From: Nocardia goodfellowii
GTDB taxonomy: Bacteria > Actinomycetota > Actinomycetes > Mycobacteriales > Mycobacteriaceae
Direction: 5' to 3'
DNA: 64,000 bases
NCBI RefSeq assembly: GCF_017875645.1
Contig: NZ_JAGGMR010000001.1
Coordinates: 1,426,001-1,490,000 of the forward strand
Shown here: piece after piece, positions 24,731 to 34,841 of the stretch
How positions within the stretch are numbered: position 1 is the first letter of the stretch
How the letters are laid out: each line of letters starts with the position of its first letter
Notes under the pieces: model-generated
What the model saw: only the letters and a program-made list of their open reading frames with translations
What the model was told of the DNA's origin: nothing
The model's database searches: none
Position numbers and translations under genes: made by a program

Positions 24731-25822
24731 TCACTCGTATTCGGTGCCGCCGTCGCGGAGCAGGTACGCGTCGGACACGATCTTGCCGATGGCGCGACCG
24801 CCGAGGACGGGCGCGTACCGTTCGATGGCGGGCCGGACCACCAGGCCCTCCCGGATGTTCGCGCCGGTACCGGTGACGGTTTCGGCGCCCTCGGCGAGTT
24901 CGAGCAGGGCCTCGGCGTCGTACGGGCCTTCGTAGAGGACGGGTACGCGGGGCACGGAGATCCCGAGATCGCTCAGTACGGAGCCGATTTCGGCATGGCT
25001 CAGCCACCGCACCGGTTCCGGGTCCGGATCGATCGCGATATCGAACAGCGCGTAGCCGAGGGTCTCGTCGTGCGCGGCGGCGGCACCGTAGTGCAGGTCC
25101 TGGACGCCCTGCCCGTACACCTCGCCGAAGAACGCGACCCGCGCGAGACCCAGTGCGGCGCTGAGTTTCCGGGCCGCCTCCGGCAAGCCGTGCCGCTGTA
25201 CCGCGCGCCAGTACAGGTTGCCCTCGGCCGCGACCAAGGCCAGCGATTGCCCGCCGATGCCCTTGGAGGACACCTGAACTCGGTCGCCCTCGCGGATATA
25301 GGTCATCAGGCACGCGCTGCCGTGGATCTTCTCGGTCGCGACGACCGGCTCCCCGACCTCGAAGATTCCCGGATACCGCTTGATGTTCTCCACATCGATC
25401 CACCGGATCAGCTCCGGCGCCGGCTCGACCTGCCCGGACATCGCCACCGGAATCGGCGGCACCCACTTGGTGATGCCGAGCAACTCGGCGAAGTCGGTCC
25501 GTTCGGCCGCGGCTTGCGCCAGGTCTGTTCCCGCCATGGCCGCCGGACGGCACACGATGCCCTGCGACACCTCACCGCGCAGCCGGACCGTTTTCACCCG
25601 ATTGCGCTGTGGGCCAGCCAGTTTCCCGGTCAGCCCGAGCTCCTCAATCAGCGGCTCGGGCAGGATCGCCTGCTCCGGGATGTACAGCGCGTAATCGCCG
25701 GTCGCGAACTGCGACTTGGCGACCACGGCTCGGTACAGGCCGACTTGGGCCAGCTCGAGCCGGTCGGCATTCGCATGCGGATGGACTACGAGTTCTTCGA
25801 CAGTGACAGACAGCGTGGACAT
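24731..25822 (-). CDS. RNA ligase, DRB0094 (Rnl5-like) family
   Basis: 363 residues. ATP-dependent nucleotidyltransferase motifs: I, EKIHGS with the adenylated Lys 165; III/IIIa, FFGEVYG (Glu 234); IV, REGLVVR (Glu 325); V, GKIVSDAYL (Lys 347). The first 115 residues form an OB-fold-like N-terminal domain (SVTVEELVVHPHANADRLELAQV), as in the Deinococcus radiodurans enzyme that seals 3'-OH/5'-phosphate nicks in RNA. The second of two adjacent ATG codons is used because GGAGG stands 9 bases before it; the first is only 3 bases away. Stand-alone gene; biological substrate unknown. Confidence 0.88.
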   Translation of the reverse strand: MSTLSVTVEELVVHPHANADRLELAQVGLYRAVVAKSQFATGDYALYIPEQAILPEPLIEELGLTGKLAGPQRNRVKTVRLRGEVSQGIVCRPAAMAGTDLAQAAAERTDFAELLGITKWVPPIPVAMSGQVEPAPELIRWIDVENIKRYPGIFEVGEPVVATEKIHGSACLMTYIREGDRVQVSSKGIGGQSLALVAAEGNLYWRAVQRHGLPEAARKLSAALGLARVAFFGEVYGQGVQDLHYGAAAAHDETLGYALFDIAIDPDPEPVRWLSHAEIGSVLSDLGISVPRVPVLYEGPYDAEALLELAEGAETVTGTGANIREGLVVRPAIERYAPVLGGRAIGKIVSDAYLLRDGGTEYE

Positions 25823-25898
25823 GGGCATCCCCCTCCAGAAGATCGCGCCAGCCTACGTCCGCGCCGTCCGCGTCGTCGAAGCATTTTCGGCTGGGCTG

Positions 25899-26327
25899 TC
25901 AGCCGGTGCAGTGCGAGATCAGGATCTCGGCGGTCTTGGGCGCCGCGCTACCGAGATCGGGGAACGGCGGTGCGAGCGGCCCGAGATTGCGGATCGCGTC
26001 CTGTTCGGCGATGCGCAGGGTGGGGCCGTAGCCCTCGGTCCACTCGTTGTCGGAGTTCACCGCGATGGCGGCGCACCCGTCCCGGAAACGCGCGACGACG
26101 ATGCAGTCCGCGCCGCCGCATTCCTCCAGCGCGTTGGCGTCCGACGTCGCCCAATCCGGATAGTTCACGGCCCACGCGGAGTCGCCGTTGTTCTCGTTCA
26201 ACGCGAGCGAGCCGTACAGACTTCCGTCCGGCCCCGGCTCGGCCTGTGCCACTCCGGCCCCGGCCGTGGCGAAAGCGGCCGTGGCCGCCGTGACCAGAGC
26301 GAGGGCGGCCTTGCGCGACAGTGACAT
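25899..26327 (-). CDS. Secreted DUF4189 protein
   Basis: 142 residues. A signal peptide (MSLSRKAALAL...AQA, about 29 residues) is followed by the DUF4189 pattern: YGSLALNENNGDSAWAVNYP, AL-EECGGADC and FRDGCAAIAVN with four cysteines that probably form two disulfides, then a Cys in the last segment (HCTG). Members of the family are exported and of unknown function. GGGAG lies 7 bases before ATG. A long dyad lies upstream. Confidence 0.85.
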   Translation of the reverse strand: MSLSRKAALALVTAATAAFATAGAGVAQAEPGPDGSLYGSLALNENNGDSAWAVNYPDWATSDANALEECGGADCIVVARFRDGCAAIAVNSDNEWTEGYGPTLRIAEQDAIRNLGPLAPPFPDLGSAAPKTAEILISHCTG

Positions 26328-26383
26328 TCGAATACTCCCAGCTGATGAAGAAATCCCGACCAGGGCGCGATCCTTACCGAAAT

Positions 26384-26414
26384 ATCAGGTTTGTCCAAAA
26401 TTGGACATACTGAT
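26384..26414. promoter_or_regulatory. Nested dyad upstream of the DUF4189 gene
   Basis: TGTCCAA-AA-TTGGACA (26392-26407, perfect 7+2+7) nested inside ATCAG...CTGAT (26384-26414). AT-rich compared with its surroundings, 57-87 bp upstream of the DUF4189 start. Candidate operator. Confidence 0.45.
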
Positions 26415-26478
26415 CGGTACTTAACCCCTGGTGGGACGACTTCGTCAGGTTCGGCCTGAAAGATTCATTCGGCAGTCA

Positions 26479-27608
<1,130 letters not shown>

Positions 27609-27664
27609 TATTCTCGTCTCAGTCCGACCCCGGCGGTGTGGGTCGGCGGCGAGGAGCTCAACTC

Positions 27665-29242
27665 ATGACCAACGGTGCCCAAGCGCTCGACGAGCCGATC
27701 CGTTCGCGGCGCAACCACTGGAACAACCAGATCGCGACGCACGCGCTGATGCGGCCCGACGCGGTCGCGCTGCGGTTCCGTGGCGAGGACACCACCTGGG
27801 CTCAACTGCACGAGCGTTCGGAGAAGTTCGCCGACGCGCTGGCCCGCCGCGGCGTCGGCTTCGGCGACCGGGTCCTGTTGCTCGCGCTGAACTATCCGCA
27901 GTACCTGGAGGCCGTCTTCGGCATCAACGCGCTCGGCGCGATCGCGGTGCCGGTGAACTTCCGGCTCACCCCGCCGGAGGTCGCCTACATCGTGAGCGAC
28001 AGCGGCGCGAAGGCGATCGTCACCGACACGGTGCTGCAACCACTGGCCACCGCGGTGCTGGCACAGGCCCCCGCGCTGGAGACCTGCGTCGTCATCAACG
28101 GCACATCGGGCGAGGGCGTGCTGGGCTTCGAGGAGCTGCTGGCCGAGGGCGGCGAGCCGCACACTCCGCTCGACATCCCCGAGGACACTCCCAGCCTGAT
28201 CATGTACACCTCGGGCACCACCGGCAGCCCGAAGGGCGCGGTGCTCTCGCACGCGAATATGAACGCCCAGGCGCTGACCTGCATCCGGGCCATGGACATC
28301 ACCCCGGAATCGGTCGGCTTCTGTACCTCGCCGCTGTTCCACATCGCCGGATTGGGCAGTCTCGCACCGTATTTCCTGCTCGGCGGCAAGACCGTCCTGC
28401 ATCCGCTGGGCGCCTTCGACGCGACCGAGTACCTGGACGCGGTGGAGCGGGAAGGAGCCACCACCGCGTTCTGCGTGCCCGCGCAATGGCAGCTGATCTG
28501 CGATGAGCCGACCGTCAAACAGCGCAAGCTGGCGCTGAAGATGCTCAGCTGGGGCGCGGCGCCCGCCTCGGACACGGTGCTGCGCGCCATGGCCGACTGC
28601 TTCCCGGACGCCCAGAACGTCGCGGTGTTCGGACAGACCGAAATGTCGCCCATCACCTGCGTGCTGGAGGGCAAGGACGCGATCGCCAAGCTGGGCTCGG
28701 TGGGCAAGCCGATACCTACCATCCAGAGCCGCATCGTCGACGACGAGATGAACGATGTCGCGCCCGGTGAGATCGGCGAAATCGTCTACCGCGGACCGAC
28801 TCTCATGCAGGGCTACTGGAACAAGCCGGAAGCCACCGCGGAGGCGTTCGAGGGCGGCTGGTTCCACTCCGGTGACCTGGTGCGCCAGGACGCGGACGGT
28901 TTCCTCTACGTCGTAGACCGCAAGAAGGACATGATCATCTCCGGCGGTGAGAACATCTACTGCGCCGAGGTGGAGAACGTGCTGTTCGCGCACCCGAAGA
29001 TCCGCGAGGCCGCGGTCATCGGGCGGGCGCACGAAAAATGGGGCGAGGTGCCGGTCGCGGTGGTGGCGCTCACCGACCCCGCGGGCGAGCTGAGCATGGC
29101 GGAACTGGAACCGTTCCTGAACGAGAACCTGGCCCGCTACAAGCACCCGAAGGACCTGGTCGTGGTGCCGGAACTGCCGCGCAACGCCAGCGGCAAGGTG
29201 GTGAAAGTACAGCTGCGCAAGGACTATTCGAGCGGTGCCTGA
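27665..29242 (+). CDS. Long-chain or medium-chain acyl-CoA synthetase (FadD-type)
   Basis: 525 residues of the ANL adenylating superfamily, converting a fatty acid to acyl-CoA through an acyl-AMP. A3 motif YTSGTTGSPKGAV (about 178-190), GQTEMSP (about 320), FHSGDLV (about 396) and the hinge/catalytic Lys region RKKDMIISGGENIYC (about 414) with GKVVK near the end (Lys about 515). ATG at 27665 follows AGGAG. Probably feeds beta-oxidation or lipid synthesis. Divergent from the nitronate monooxygenase-family gene. Confidence 0.9.
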   Translation: MTNGAQALDEPIRSRRNHWNNQIATHALMRPDAVALRFRGEDTTWAQLHERSEKFADALARRGVGFGDRVLLLALNYPQYLEAVFGINALGAIAVPVNFRLTPPEVAYIVSDSGAKAIVTDTVLQPLATAVLAQAPALETCVVINGTSGEGVLGFEELLAEGGEPHTPLDIPEDTPSLIMYTSGTTGSPKGAVLSHANMNAQALTCIRAMDITPESVGFCTSPLFHIAGLGSLAPYFLLGGKTVLHPLGAFDATEYLDAVEREGATTAFCVPAQWQLICDEPTVKQRKLALKMLSWGAAPASDTVLRAMADCFPDAQNVAVFGQTEMSPITCVLEGKDAIAKLGSVGKPIPTIQSRIVDDEMNDVAPGEIGEIVYRGPTLMQGYWNKPEATAEAFEGGWFHSGDLVRQDADGFLYVVDRKKDMIISGGENIYCAEVENVLFAHPKIREAAVIGRAHEKWGEVPVAVVALTDPAGELSMAELEPFLNENLARYKHPKDLVVVPELPRNASGKVVKVQLRKDYSSGA

Positions 29243-29342
29243 TCGGCGGTGTGCGCCGCGCTCCGCGTGGTCACGTCCGGCCGGCTGAGTTCACACCTGC
29301 GGATACCCTGCGCAACCGGTGCGGATGCCTCATGATCGGCCC

Positions 29343-29948
29343 ATGGCTACTCCCCGCATCCGCGCCGCCGTGCTCGGACTGCACTGGCAGGTGAATGTGA
29401 TTCGGCCCGAAGGCTTCTTCGGGCCGATGCTGGCGGCTCCCGTCGCGCGCAGCGGGGTGGTGCGACGGGCCGTCGGCTTCCACGCGGGCGCGCTCGACGC
29501 CGGGGTGCCGGTCGTGTTCACCCGGTTCACCATTCCGATCGGGGAGGGCGAGCTGGTGCGCAACACCGGATTCATGCGCTCGGTCGCGGCCGGGCAGACC
29601 GACTTCCGGCCGGGATCGGCGGGCGCGCAGACGATTCCGGAGATGGCGGGCCGATACACGGTGGCTTTCGACAATCAGAAGTTGTCCGGCTTGGCGGGCA
29701 GCAAGATCGTCGAGTGGCTCACCGAGCACGAGGTGGACACGCTGTTCCTGACCGGCGTCGCCACCAATCTGACGGTCGAGCAGACCGCCCGGCACGGCAC
29801 CGACCTCGGTTTCACCGTGCATGTCGTCACCGACTGTGTCATCGCGGCCACCGCGGAGGCGCACGCGGCGTCGCTGGCGAATCTGGAACTGGTGACCGCC
29901 GGCAGTCTCACCTCCGCGGTCGCACTGGAGTTGTTGCGCCGCCGATGA
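29343..29948 (+). CDS. Isochorismatase-like fold protein without the catalytic triad
   Basis: 201 residues with the isochorismatase/cysteine-hydrolase sequence pattern, including the AV-GLHWQ strand, a VVFTRF strand, and LTGVATN-TVEQTARHGTDLGF. The three catalytic positions are altered: Asp of the DxQ motif is His 14 (LHWQ), the catalytic lysine position in the VAFDNQKLSG segment appears to be Asn 111 (a Lys lies two residues on), and the nucleophilic Cys in the TN-CV-x-x-TAR motif is Thr 144. It is probably not a standard hydrolase and may be a binding protein. Start uncertain: ATG at 29343 or in-frame starts up to 24 bases earlier; no ribosome site. Confidence 0.75.
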   Translation: MATPRIRAAVLGLHWQVNVIRPEGFFGPMLAAPVARSGVVRRAVGFHAGALDAGVPVVFTRFTIPIGEGELVRNTGFMRSVAAGQTDFRPGSAGAQTIPEMAGRYTVAFDNQKLSGLAGSKIVEWLTEHEVDTLFLTGVATNLTVEQTARHGTDLGFTVHVVTDCVIAATAEAHAASLANLELVTAGSLTSAVALELLRRR

Positions 29949-29950
29949 AT

Positions 29951-29966
29951 TCAGCGTAGGCGCTGA
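29951..29966. terminator. Weak hairpin at the isochorismatase/TetR convergence
   Basis: TCAGCG-TAGG-CGCTGA, six base pairs, in the 20 bp gap between convergent stops. Short, so only a possible terminator. Confidence 0.3.
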
Positions 29967-29968
29967 CT

Positions 29969-30553
29969 TCAGCGCAGCCGGGCGCGTAGCCCGGGGCCGA
30001 CGAGTTGATCCAGCCGCCGGTAGGCCTCGCGCGGCGGTGTCGGCGGGTCGTCCTGGGCGATCGCGCCAAGCAGCCCGACCACACCCCAGGACAGGAACGT
30101 CACCGTGGCGGCCAGCTCGGCTCGGTCCAGGTCGAGGCGGTCGGCCAGCCGTTCGGTCAGCAGCTCCGCCAGCACCGCCTGGTAGGCGCGCAGCAGTTCG
30201 CCGGTGCTCTTGCGGCCCAGCCAGGCTCGGTACACATCGGAGTACTGGGCGGTCAGCCAGAACACGGTGTACATCGGCGCGAGCGGGTCGGTGTCCGGCG
30301 GGGCCCACTCGGCGTGCGCCGCGCTCCGCCGCGCCGCCGCGATGGCGCCGCGCAGGAACTCGGTGCTGCTCACCACCAGCAGGTCGTCCTTGTCGCGGAA
30401 GTGGGCGTAGAAGGTGGACCGCCCGACATCGGCGCGCTCGAGGATGTCGCGCACCGTGATCCGGTCGTACCCGCGCTCGAGCATCAACTCGATCAGCGCG
30501 CGATGCAGCAGCTGCCTGGTCCGCCGGACGCGGCGATCCGCGCTGTCGTTCAT
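29969..30553 (-). CDS. TetR-family transcriptional regulator
   Basis: 194 residues. The TetR helix-turn-helix lies at about 10-57 (ITVRDILERADVGRSTFYAHFRDKDDL). The C-terminal domain is of the small TetR_C type with a WGVVGLLGA helix. ATG at 30553 has GGGAG six bases upstream and follows a dyad in the divergent promoter shared with a methyltransferase. Likely autoregulator; ligand unknown. Confidence 0.88.
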   Translation of the reverse strand: MNDSADRRVRRTRQLLHRALIELMLERGYDRITVRDILERADVGRSTFYAHFRDKDDLLVVSSTEFLRGAIAAARRSAAHAEWAPPDTDPLAPMYTVFWLTAQYSDVYRAWLGRKSTGELLRAYQAVLAELLTERLADRLDLDRAELAATVTFLSWGVVGLLGAIAQDDPPTPPREAYRRLDQLVGPGLRARLR

Positions 30554-30567
30554 CTCAACTCCCGAAC

Positions 30568-30594
30568 CCGGACAATACCGGGCCATCTGTCCGG
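30568..30594. promoter_or_regulatory. Candidate TetR operator in TetR/methyltransferase promoter
   Basis: CCGGACA-N13-TGTCCGG, perfect 7 bp arms with centres two helical turns apart, 15 bp from the TetR start and 64 bp from the methyltransferase start. A shorter CGAAC-G-GTTCG palindrome follows at 30598-30608. Confidence 0.5.
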
Positions 30595-30657
30595 AAACGA
30601 ACGGTTCGCACCGCATTGTTCCTGGTCGGTACGGCCGTACCCGCCGACCATGAAGCC

Positions 30658-31344
30658 ATGACCGAAACCCGAAATCCCGCCGACGAGGTCGGCATTCTGA
30701 TCACCAGACCCCGAAGCTATCTGATCTTCCGCTCGGTGTTCACGCTGGGCCGCAGCGCCTCGCTGAACCGGAAGCTGACCGCGCTGAGCGGTGTCCAGGC
30801 GGGCGACCGGGTGGCCGACATCGGTTGCGGGCCGGGCGATCTGGTTCGCCGGCTGGCCGAGCGCACTGGTAGCGGGGGATCGGTGACCGGCGTCGATCCC
30901 GCCCCCGAAATGGTCCGGTACGCGAGTGCGCATTCCCGGCACCTGGGCAACTGCGCGTTCGAACTCGCTCCGGCACAGACACTTCCGCTGCTCGACTCCA
31001 GTGTCGATGTCGTGACCTGCACCTTCGTCATGCACCACATCCCGGAGGCGCAACGTCCGGCGGCGGTAGCGCACATGTTCCGGGTGCTGCGACCCGGCGG
31101 CCGGTTGCTGCTGGCCGACACCCACCCGCACGGCCGGATCCTGCCCGCCGTCTTGCGCGCGATGGGCCGTTCGGCCGGGCGCAAGACCCACGATCACGCC
31201 GCGATCGGCCCGGACGCGGATCCGGTGGCCGCTCTCGACATCCGTCGCTACCGGGAGTTGTTGGCGCAGACCGGCTTCCGGGATATCGAATTCAGCGCGG
31301 TGCGGCCGGTGACCGGCGTCCTGCGCGCTGTCAAGCCCGGCTAG
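30658..31344 (+). CDS. Class I SAM-dependent methyltransferase
   Basis: 228 residues. SAM-binding motif I VADIGCGPGD (about 51-60), motif post-I VTGVDPAPEMV with acidic Asp (about 77-87), and LRPGGRLLLADT (about 140-151). The ATG at 30658 was preferred over a TTG at 30616 because the shorter form aligns with the family's usual N-terminus. Substrate unknown. Probably controlled by the divergent TetR. The last four bases overlap the convergent flippase-kinase gene. Confidence 0.85.
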   Translation: MTETRNPADEVGILITRPRSYLIFRSVFTLGRSASLNRKLTALSGVQAGDRVADIGCGPGDLVRRLAERTGSGGSVTGVDPAPEMVRYASAHSRHLGNCAFELAPAQTLPLLDSSVDVVTCTFVMHHIPEAQRPAAVAHMFRVLRPGGRLLLADTHPHGRILPAVLRAMGRSAGRKTHDHAAIGPDADPVAALDIRRYRELLAQTGFRDIEFSAVRPVTGVLRAVKPG

Positions 31345-33716
31345 ATCAGGTTGCGGGTCGTCATCCAGCGCATCGTGAACCAGCCGCAGAAGACCGGCAG
31401 CCAGCAGGTCAGGACGCGATAGAGCAGGACGCTGGGCACCGCGATGGCCGGGGGGAGACCGAACGCGGCGAGGCCGCCGATGAGGGCGGCCTCGACCGCG
31501 CCGACGCCGCCGGGGGTGGGTGCGGCCGAGGCGAGGGTGCCGCCGATCATGGTGACGATGGTGACGGTGACGAAGTTGGCGCCGCCGCCGAACGCCTGCA
31601 CGCTGGCCCACAGGGCGCCGGCCATGCCGAGGGTGATGGCGCCGGAGCCGAGCACGATGATCGCGAACCGTTTCGGATCGCGCGCCAGGTCACCGAGTTC
31701 GCCCAGCACCTCCTGTAATTGCGGGCGCACCGAATTGTTCAGCCAGTGCCGCAGTTTCGGCACGAACATGAAGGTGCCGATCACACCGACGCCGACACCG
31801 GCGGCCAGGTACAGCACGGTGGCGTCGGGCACGAAGTGCGACAGGTCCGTCGAGGTGCCCGCCACCACGCTGAACAACAGCAGCAGCCCGAGGTGCGTGA
31901 TCACCTGAACGGCCTGCTGCAACGCCACCGCCGCGGTCGCGCGCACCGCGCCGAGCCCGCTCTTCTGCAGAAACCGCACGCTGAGCGCGAGGCCGCCGAC
32001 CCGGGCCGGCGTCGTGGTCGCGGCGAAGGTGTTGGCGATCTGCATGATCACCAGGTTCGGGTACGACGCCATCCCGGACGCGCACGCCCACAGCGCCGCC
32101 GCCGCACCGAGATAGGTCAGCTGCGAGATGCCCAGACCGAGCAGCGCCCACCACCAGTCCGCCGTCTTCAACTGGGTGAAGAACGTCGGCACCTGGCTGA
32201 TGAACGGGTACGCGACATAGACCAGGCCGATCAGCAAGGCCAACTGGATGATCTGCTTGCGGCTGAACCGGGTGATCTGATCGGCCTCGATCTTGTCCTT
32301 ACCGGTCTGCTTGCGCACCTCGTCCCGGGTCCCGGCGAGCACGGACTTCCACTCGGGGACGGACTTGCGGATCCCGGAGGGCATGGCGGACTTGGTCAGT
32401 CGTGGTGAGGCGGTCAGCACCGGCTCCTCGCCGAGCGCGTCGATCGCCGCCCGCACCGCTGTCTCCTTGCCGAAGATCGCGGAGGTGAGCACCAGCAGTT
32501 GCGCGATATCGGTTTTCTGCTGAACCTCGGACGCGCCGAACTCGGCATTGCCGAAACCGGTGAAGCGGGCGACGCCGTCGTCCCCGAGCCGGACCTCCTC
32601 GGGCCGCAGATCACCGTGCGCCACCTGGCCGCAGTGCAGCGCCCGCAACGACTTCCACACATCGGGCAGGTCCTCGGCGGGCACCTCGCTCAACGGCTTA
32701 CCGCGGGGTGTGGTGTGGGCGTACAGCATCCAGCCGCGGTCCAGCGCGGCGACCGCGAGGGTTTCCTGCGCCGCCAACCCGATCTCGCCGACGGCGATGG
32801 TCATCAGCGCCCGATGTTCCACGGCGCGATGCAGCGAACCGTGCATGGCCGCCGTCTCCCCGCGCCGGAAAGTCAGCCACCGGAACAGCATTCGCAACGC
32901 GCCGTGACTGCGCTGATCCTTGCCGTACAACTCGACGTTCAGTTCACCCGCGTCACCGTCGGTCGCGGCCGCGAGCACCAGCGGACCCGGCCCGGCCGGT
33001 CGTACCACCCGGAACGCGGTGACCGTGTGCCCGCCCCTGGCCAGCACCCGGACGGCCGCGTCCAGCGGCACCTCCAGCGCGGGTGTACCGACCAGCCAGA
33101 CGATGATCGCGCCGACCAGCCAGCCGACCGCCAGCCCGAGCATGGCGCGCGCCGGCACCACGGTCGAGACCACCAGGTGGATCGGTGCGAACAACAGCAG
33201 CAGGAACCACAGCCACCGCCGTGGTTTCCGCGGCAGCCACGGGCTCGACACCGTGAGCACCGCCGCGATCATGGCGATCCAGCGCGGGTCGTCGAGGAAC
33301 TGGGACAGGAAGGTGTCCAGGCGGTCCGGCACCTGCAGATGCCATTGCGGCGCGGACAGTCCGGTGCCGGTGATCGACAGCAGCAGTCCGGCCAGGACCG
33401 CCGCGGCCGCGTATCCGGCGAGCAATTTCCACTGTCTGCCGATGATCAGTTCGACCAAAATCGCGAACGGCAGGATCAGGATCAGCACGCCATAGACCAG
33501 ATAGACCAGGTTCGACTGATCGGGTGTCAGGAAGCCGACGATATCGGAGACGGAGCGTTCCAGAGCCAGCCATTCCGGCCGGGTGATCACCGACGCGGCG
33601 ATGATGAGGCCCAGCCAGGACGCGGCCAGCACGACGCGAACTATGTCGGTGGTCCGCCGGGTCAGCGGTTGCAGCAGGCTGCCCGTGACCGGGATGTCCC
33701 GCCCGTCGACTCGCAT
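31341..33716 (-). CDS. Polytopic membrane protein: pseudokinase-like domain fused to a UPF0104/LPG-synthase-type transmembrane domain
   Basis: 791 residues. Residues 10-230 contain about six hydrophobic helices. Residues 240-470 form a kinase-like domain with a catalytic-loop sequence HGDLRPEEV (about 365) and an RFTGFGNAE segment where DFG is expected. The last 300 residues have a further eight or so helices of the lysylphosphatidylglycerol-synthase/UPF0104 flippase type (GxxxxPTPGGVGxxE motif near residue 735). The Asn of the catalytic loop is Glu and the DFG Asp is Gly, so kinase activity is doubtful. Start at ATG 33716 without a clear ribosome site; upstream starts are possible. Likely acts in envelope lipid transport. 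Confidence 0.8.
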   Translation of the reverse strand: MRVDGRDIPVTGSLLQPLTRRTTDIVRVVLAASWLGLIIAASVITRPEWLALERSVSDIVGFLTPDQSNLVYLVYGVLILILPFAILVELIIGRQWKLLAGYAAAAVLAGLLLSITGTGLSAPQWHLQVPDRLDTFLSQFLDDPRWIAMIAAVLTVSSPWLPRKPRRWLWFLLLLFAPIHLVVSTVVPARAMLGLAVGWLVGAIIVWLVGTPALEVPLDAAVRVLARGGHTVTAFRVVRPAGPGPLVLAAATDGDAGELNVELYGKDQRSHGALRMLFRWLTFRRGETAAMHGSLHRAVEHRALMTIAVGEIGLAAQETLAVAALDRGWMLYAHTTPRGKPLSEVPAEDLPDVWKSLRALHCGQVAHGDLRPEEVRLGDDGVARFTGFGNAEFGASEVQQKTDIAQLLVLTSAIFGKETAVRAAIDALGEEPVLTASPRLTKSAMPSGIRKSVPEWKSVLAGTRDEVRKQTGKDKIEADQITRFSRKQIIQLALLIGLVYVAYPFISQVPTFFTQLKTADWWWALLGLGISQLTYLGAAAALWACASGMASYPNLVIMQIANTFAATTTPARVGGLALSVRFLQKSGLGAVRATAAVALQQAVQVITHLGLLLLFSVVAGTSTDLSHFVPDATVLYLAAGVGVGVIGTFMFVPKLRHWLNNSVRPQLQEVLGELGDLARDPKRFAIIVLGSGAITLGMAGALWASVQAFGGGANFVTVTIVTMIGGTLASAAPTPGGVGAVEAALIGGLAAFGLPPAIAVPSVLLYRVLTCWLPVFCGWFTMRWMTTRNLI

Positions 33717-33973
33717 GTCGTATCGGCACTTTCGGATCGGTTGGAGCTGCACGGCGCGCTGTGTGGAGGGCCACCCCGTGGTGAGTATGCAGCAGCCCGC
33801 CGGGACGTTCGACGCCAACACGCCGACGTCCGCACGGTGATCAGCCTGCCAGAACCGCCACCGCCGGTCGTAGCCCGGGAGACATCTTCGGCACATGCGC
33901 GGGTATGCGCCCTTGAAGAACTCTTCCGATCCATCGACGATGAGGAAGGGTGGGCATTTCAGGGAGGAAAGTT

Positions 33974-34834
33974 ATGGCAGTGCAGGACAAGGACTTACAG
34001 AACCGGACCGTAGTGATCACCGGCGCCAGCAACGGGATCGGCGCGGTGGCCGCCGAGCGGCTGGCCGCACGCGGCGCCACCGTCGCGGTGGTCGGGCGCG
34101 ATCCGGAGCGGACCGCGCAGGTCGCCGACAAGATCGGCGCACCGCATTTTCTCGCGGATTTCGCCCGTCTCGATGACGTGCGCAAGCTCGCCGATCAGTT
34201 GCTGGGTCGTTTTCCCCAGATCGATGTCCTCGTCAACAACGCGGGCGGCTCCTGGGCCGAACGCGCCGTCACCACGGACGGCAACGAACGGACCTTCCAG
34301 GTCAATCATCTCGGCGGCTTCCTGCTGACCGCACTGTTGCTGGAACGCTTGCAGGCATCGCCGCAGCCGCGGGTCATCAATACTTCGAGCGTGACCTACC
34401 GGATCGCGAAACTGGACTTGGACACCGCGAACGCGCCCACCGGCTCGTTCTCGATGCTCGGCTCCTACGCCGCGTCCAAGCTGGCCAATATCGTGTTCAC
34501 CCGCGAGTTGGCGCGCCGCACCGCCGGCACCGCGCTGGTCACCGCCGCCTTCCATCCGGGCGCGGTCGCCACCAACGTGTACGACAACATCCCGTTCGGG
34601 ATCGGCGCGCTGATCCGGTCGCCGCTGTCGCGGCCGTTCTTCATCCGTCCGGACAAGGGGGCCGAGCCGATGGTGCATCTGGTGACCACTCCGGATGCCG
34701 CGGCGATCAACGGCAAGTACTTCCACCGGTTCAAGGAGGAACCGCCGAGCGTCAAGCAGGCGGTGGATCCCGTTTTCGCCCAGCGGCTCTGGGAGTTGTC
34801 GGAGCAGCTGACGGGCGTCGGCTACCAGCACTGA
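33974..34834 (+). CDS. Short-chain dehydrogenase (retinol dehydrogenase-like)
   Basis: 286 residues, cytosolic. TGASNGIG coenzyme motif (about 15-22), NNAGG (about 84), catalytic Ser in NTSSVTYR (about 139) and YAASK (about 165-169), all present. ATG at 33974 is preceded by AGGGAGGAAAG. Likely oxidises or reduces an alcohol/ketone; the nearest described group is WWOX/retinol-dehydrogenase-like SDR. The gene is divergent from the flippase-pseudokinase and is followed convergently by an SDR/oxygenase pair. Confidence 0.88.
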   Translation: MAVQDKDLQNRTVVITGASNGIGAVAAERLAARGATVAVVGRDPERTAQVADKIGAPHFLADFARLDDVRKLADQLLGRFPQIDVLVNNAGGSWAERAVTTDGNERTFQVNHLGGFLLTALLLERLQASPQPRVINTSSVTYRIAKLDLDTANAPTGSFSMLGSYAASKLANIVFTRELARRTAGTALVTAAFHPGAVATNVYDNIPFGIGALIRSPLSRPFFIRPDKGAEPMVHLVTTPDAAAINGKYFHRFKEEPPSVKQAVDPVFAQRLWELSEQLTGVGYQH

Positions 34835-34841
34835 CGCGGTG

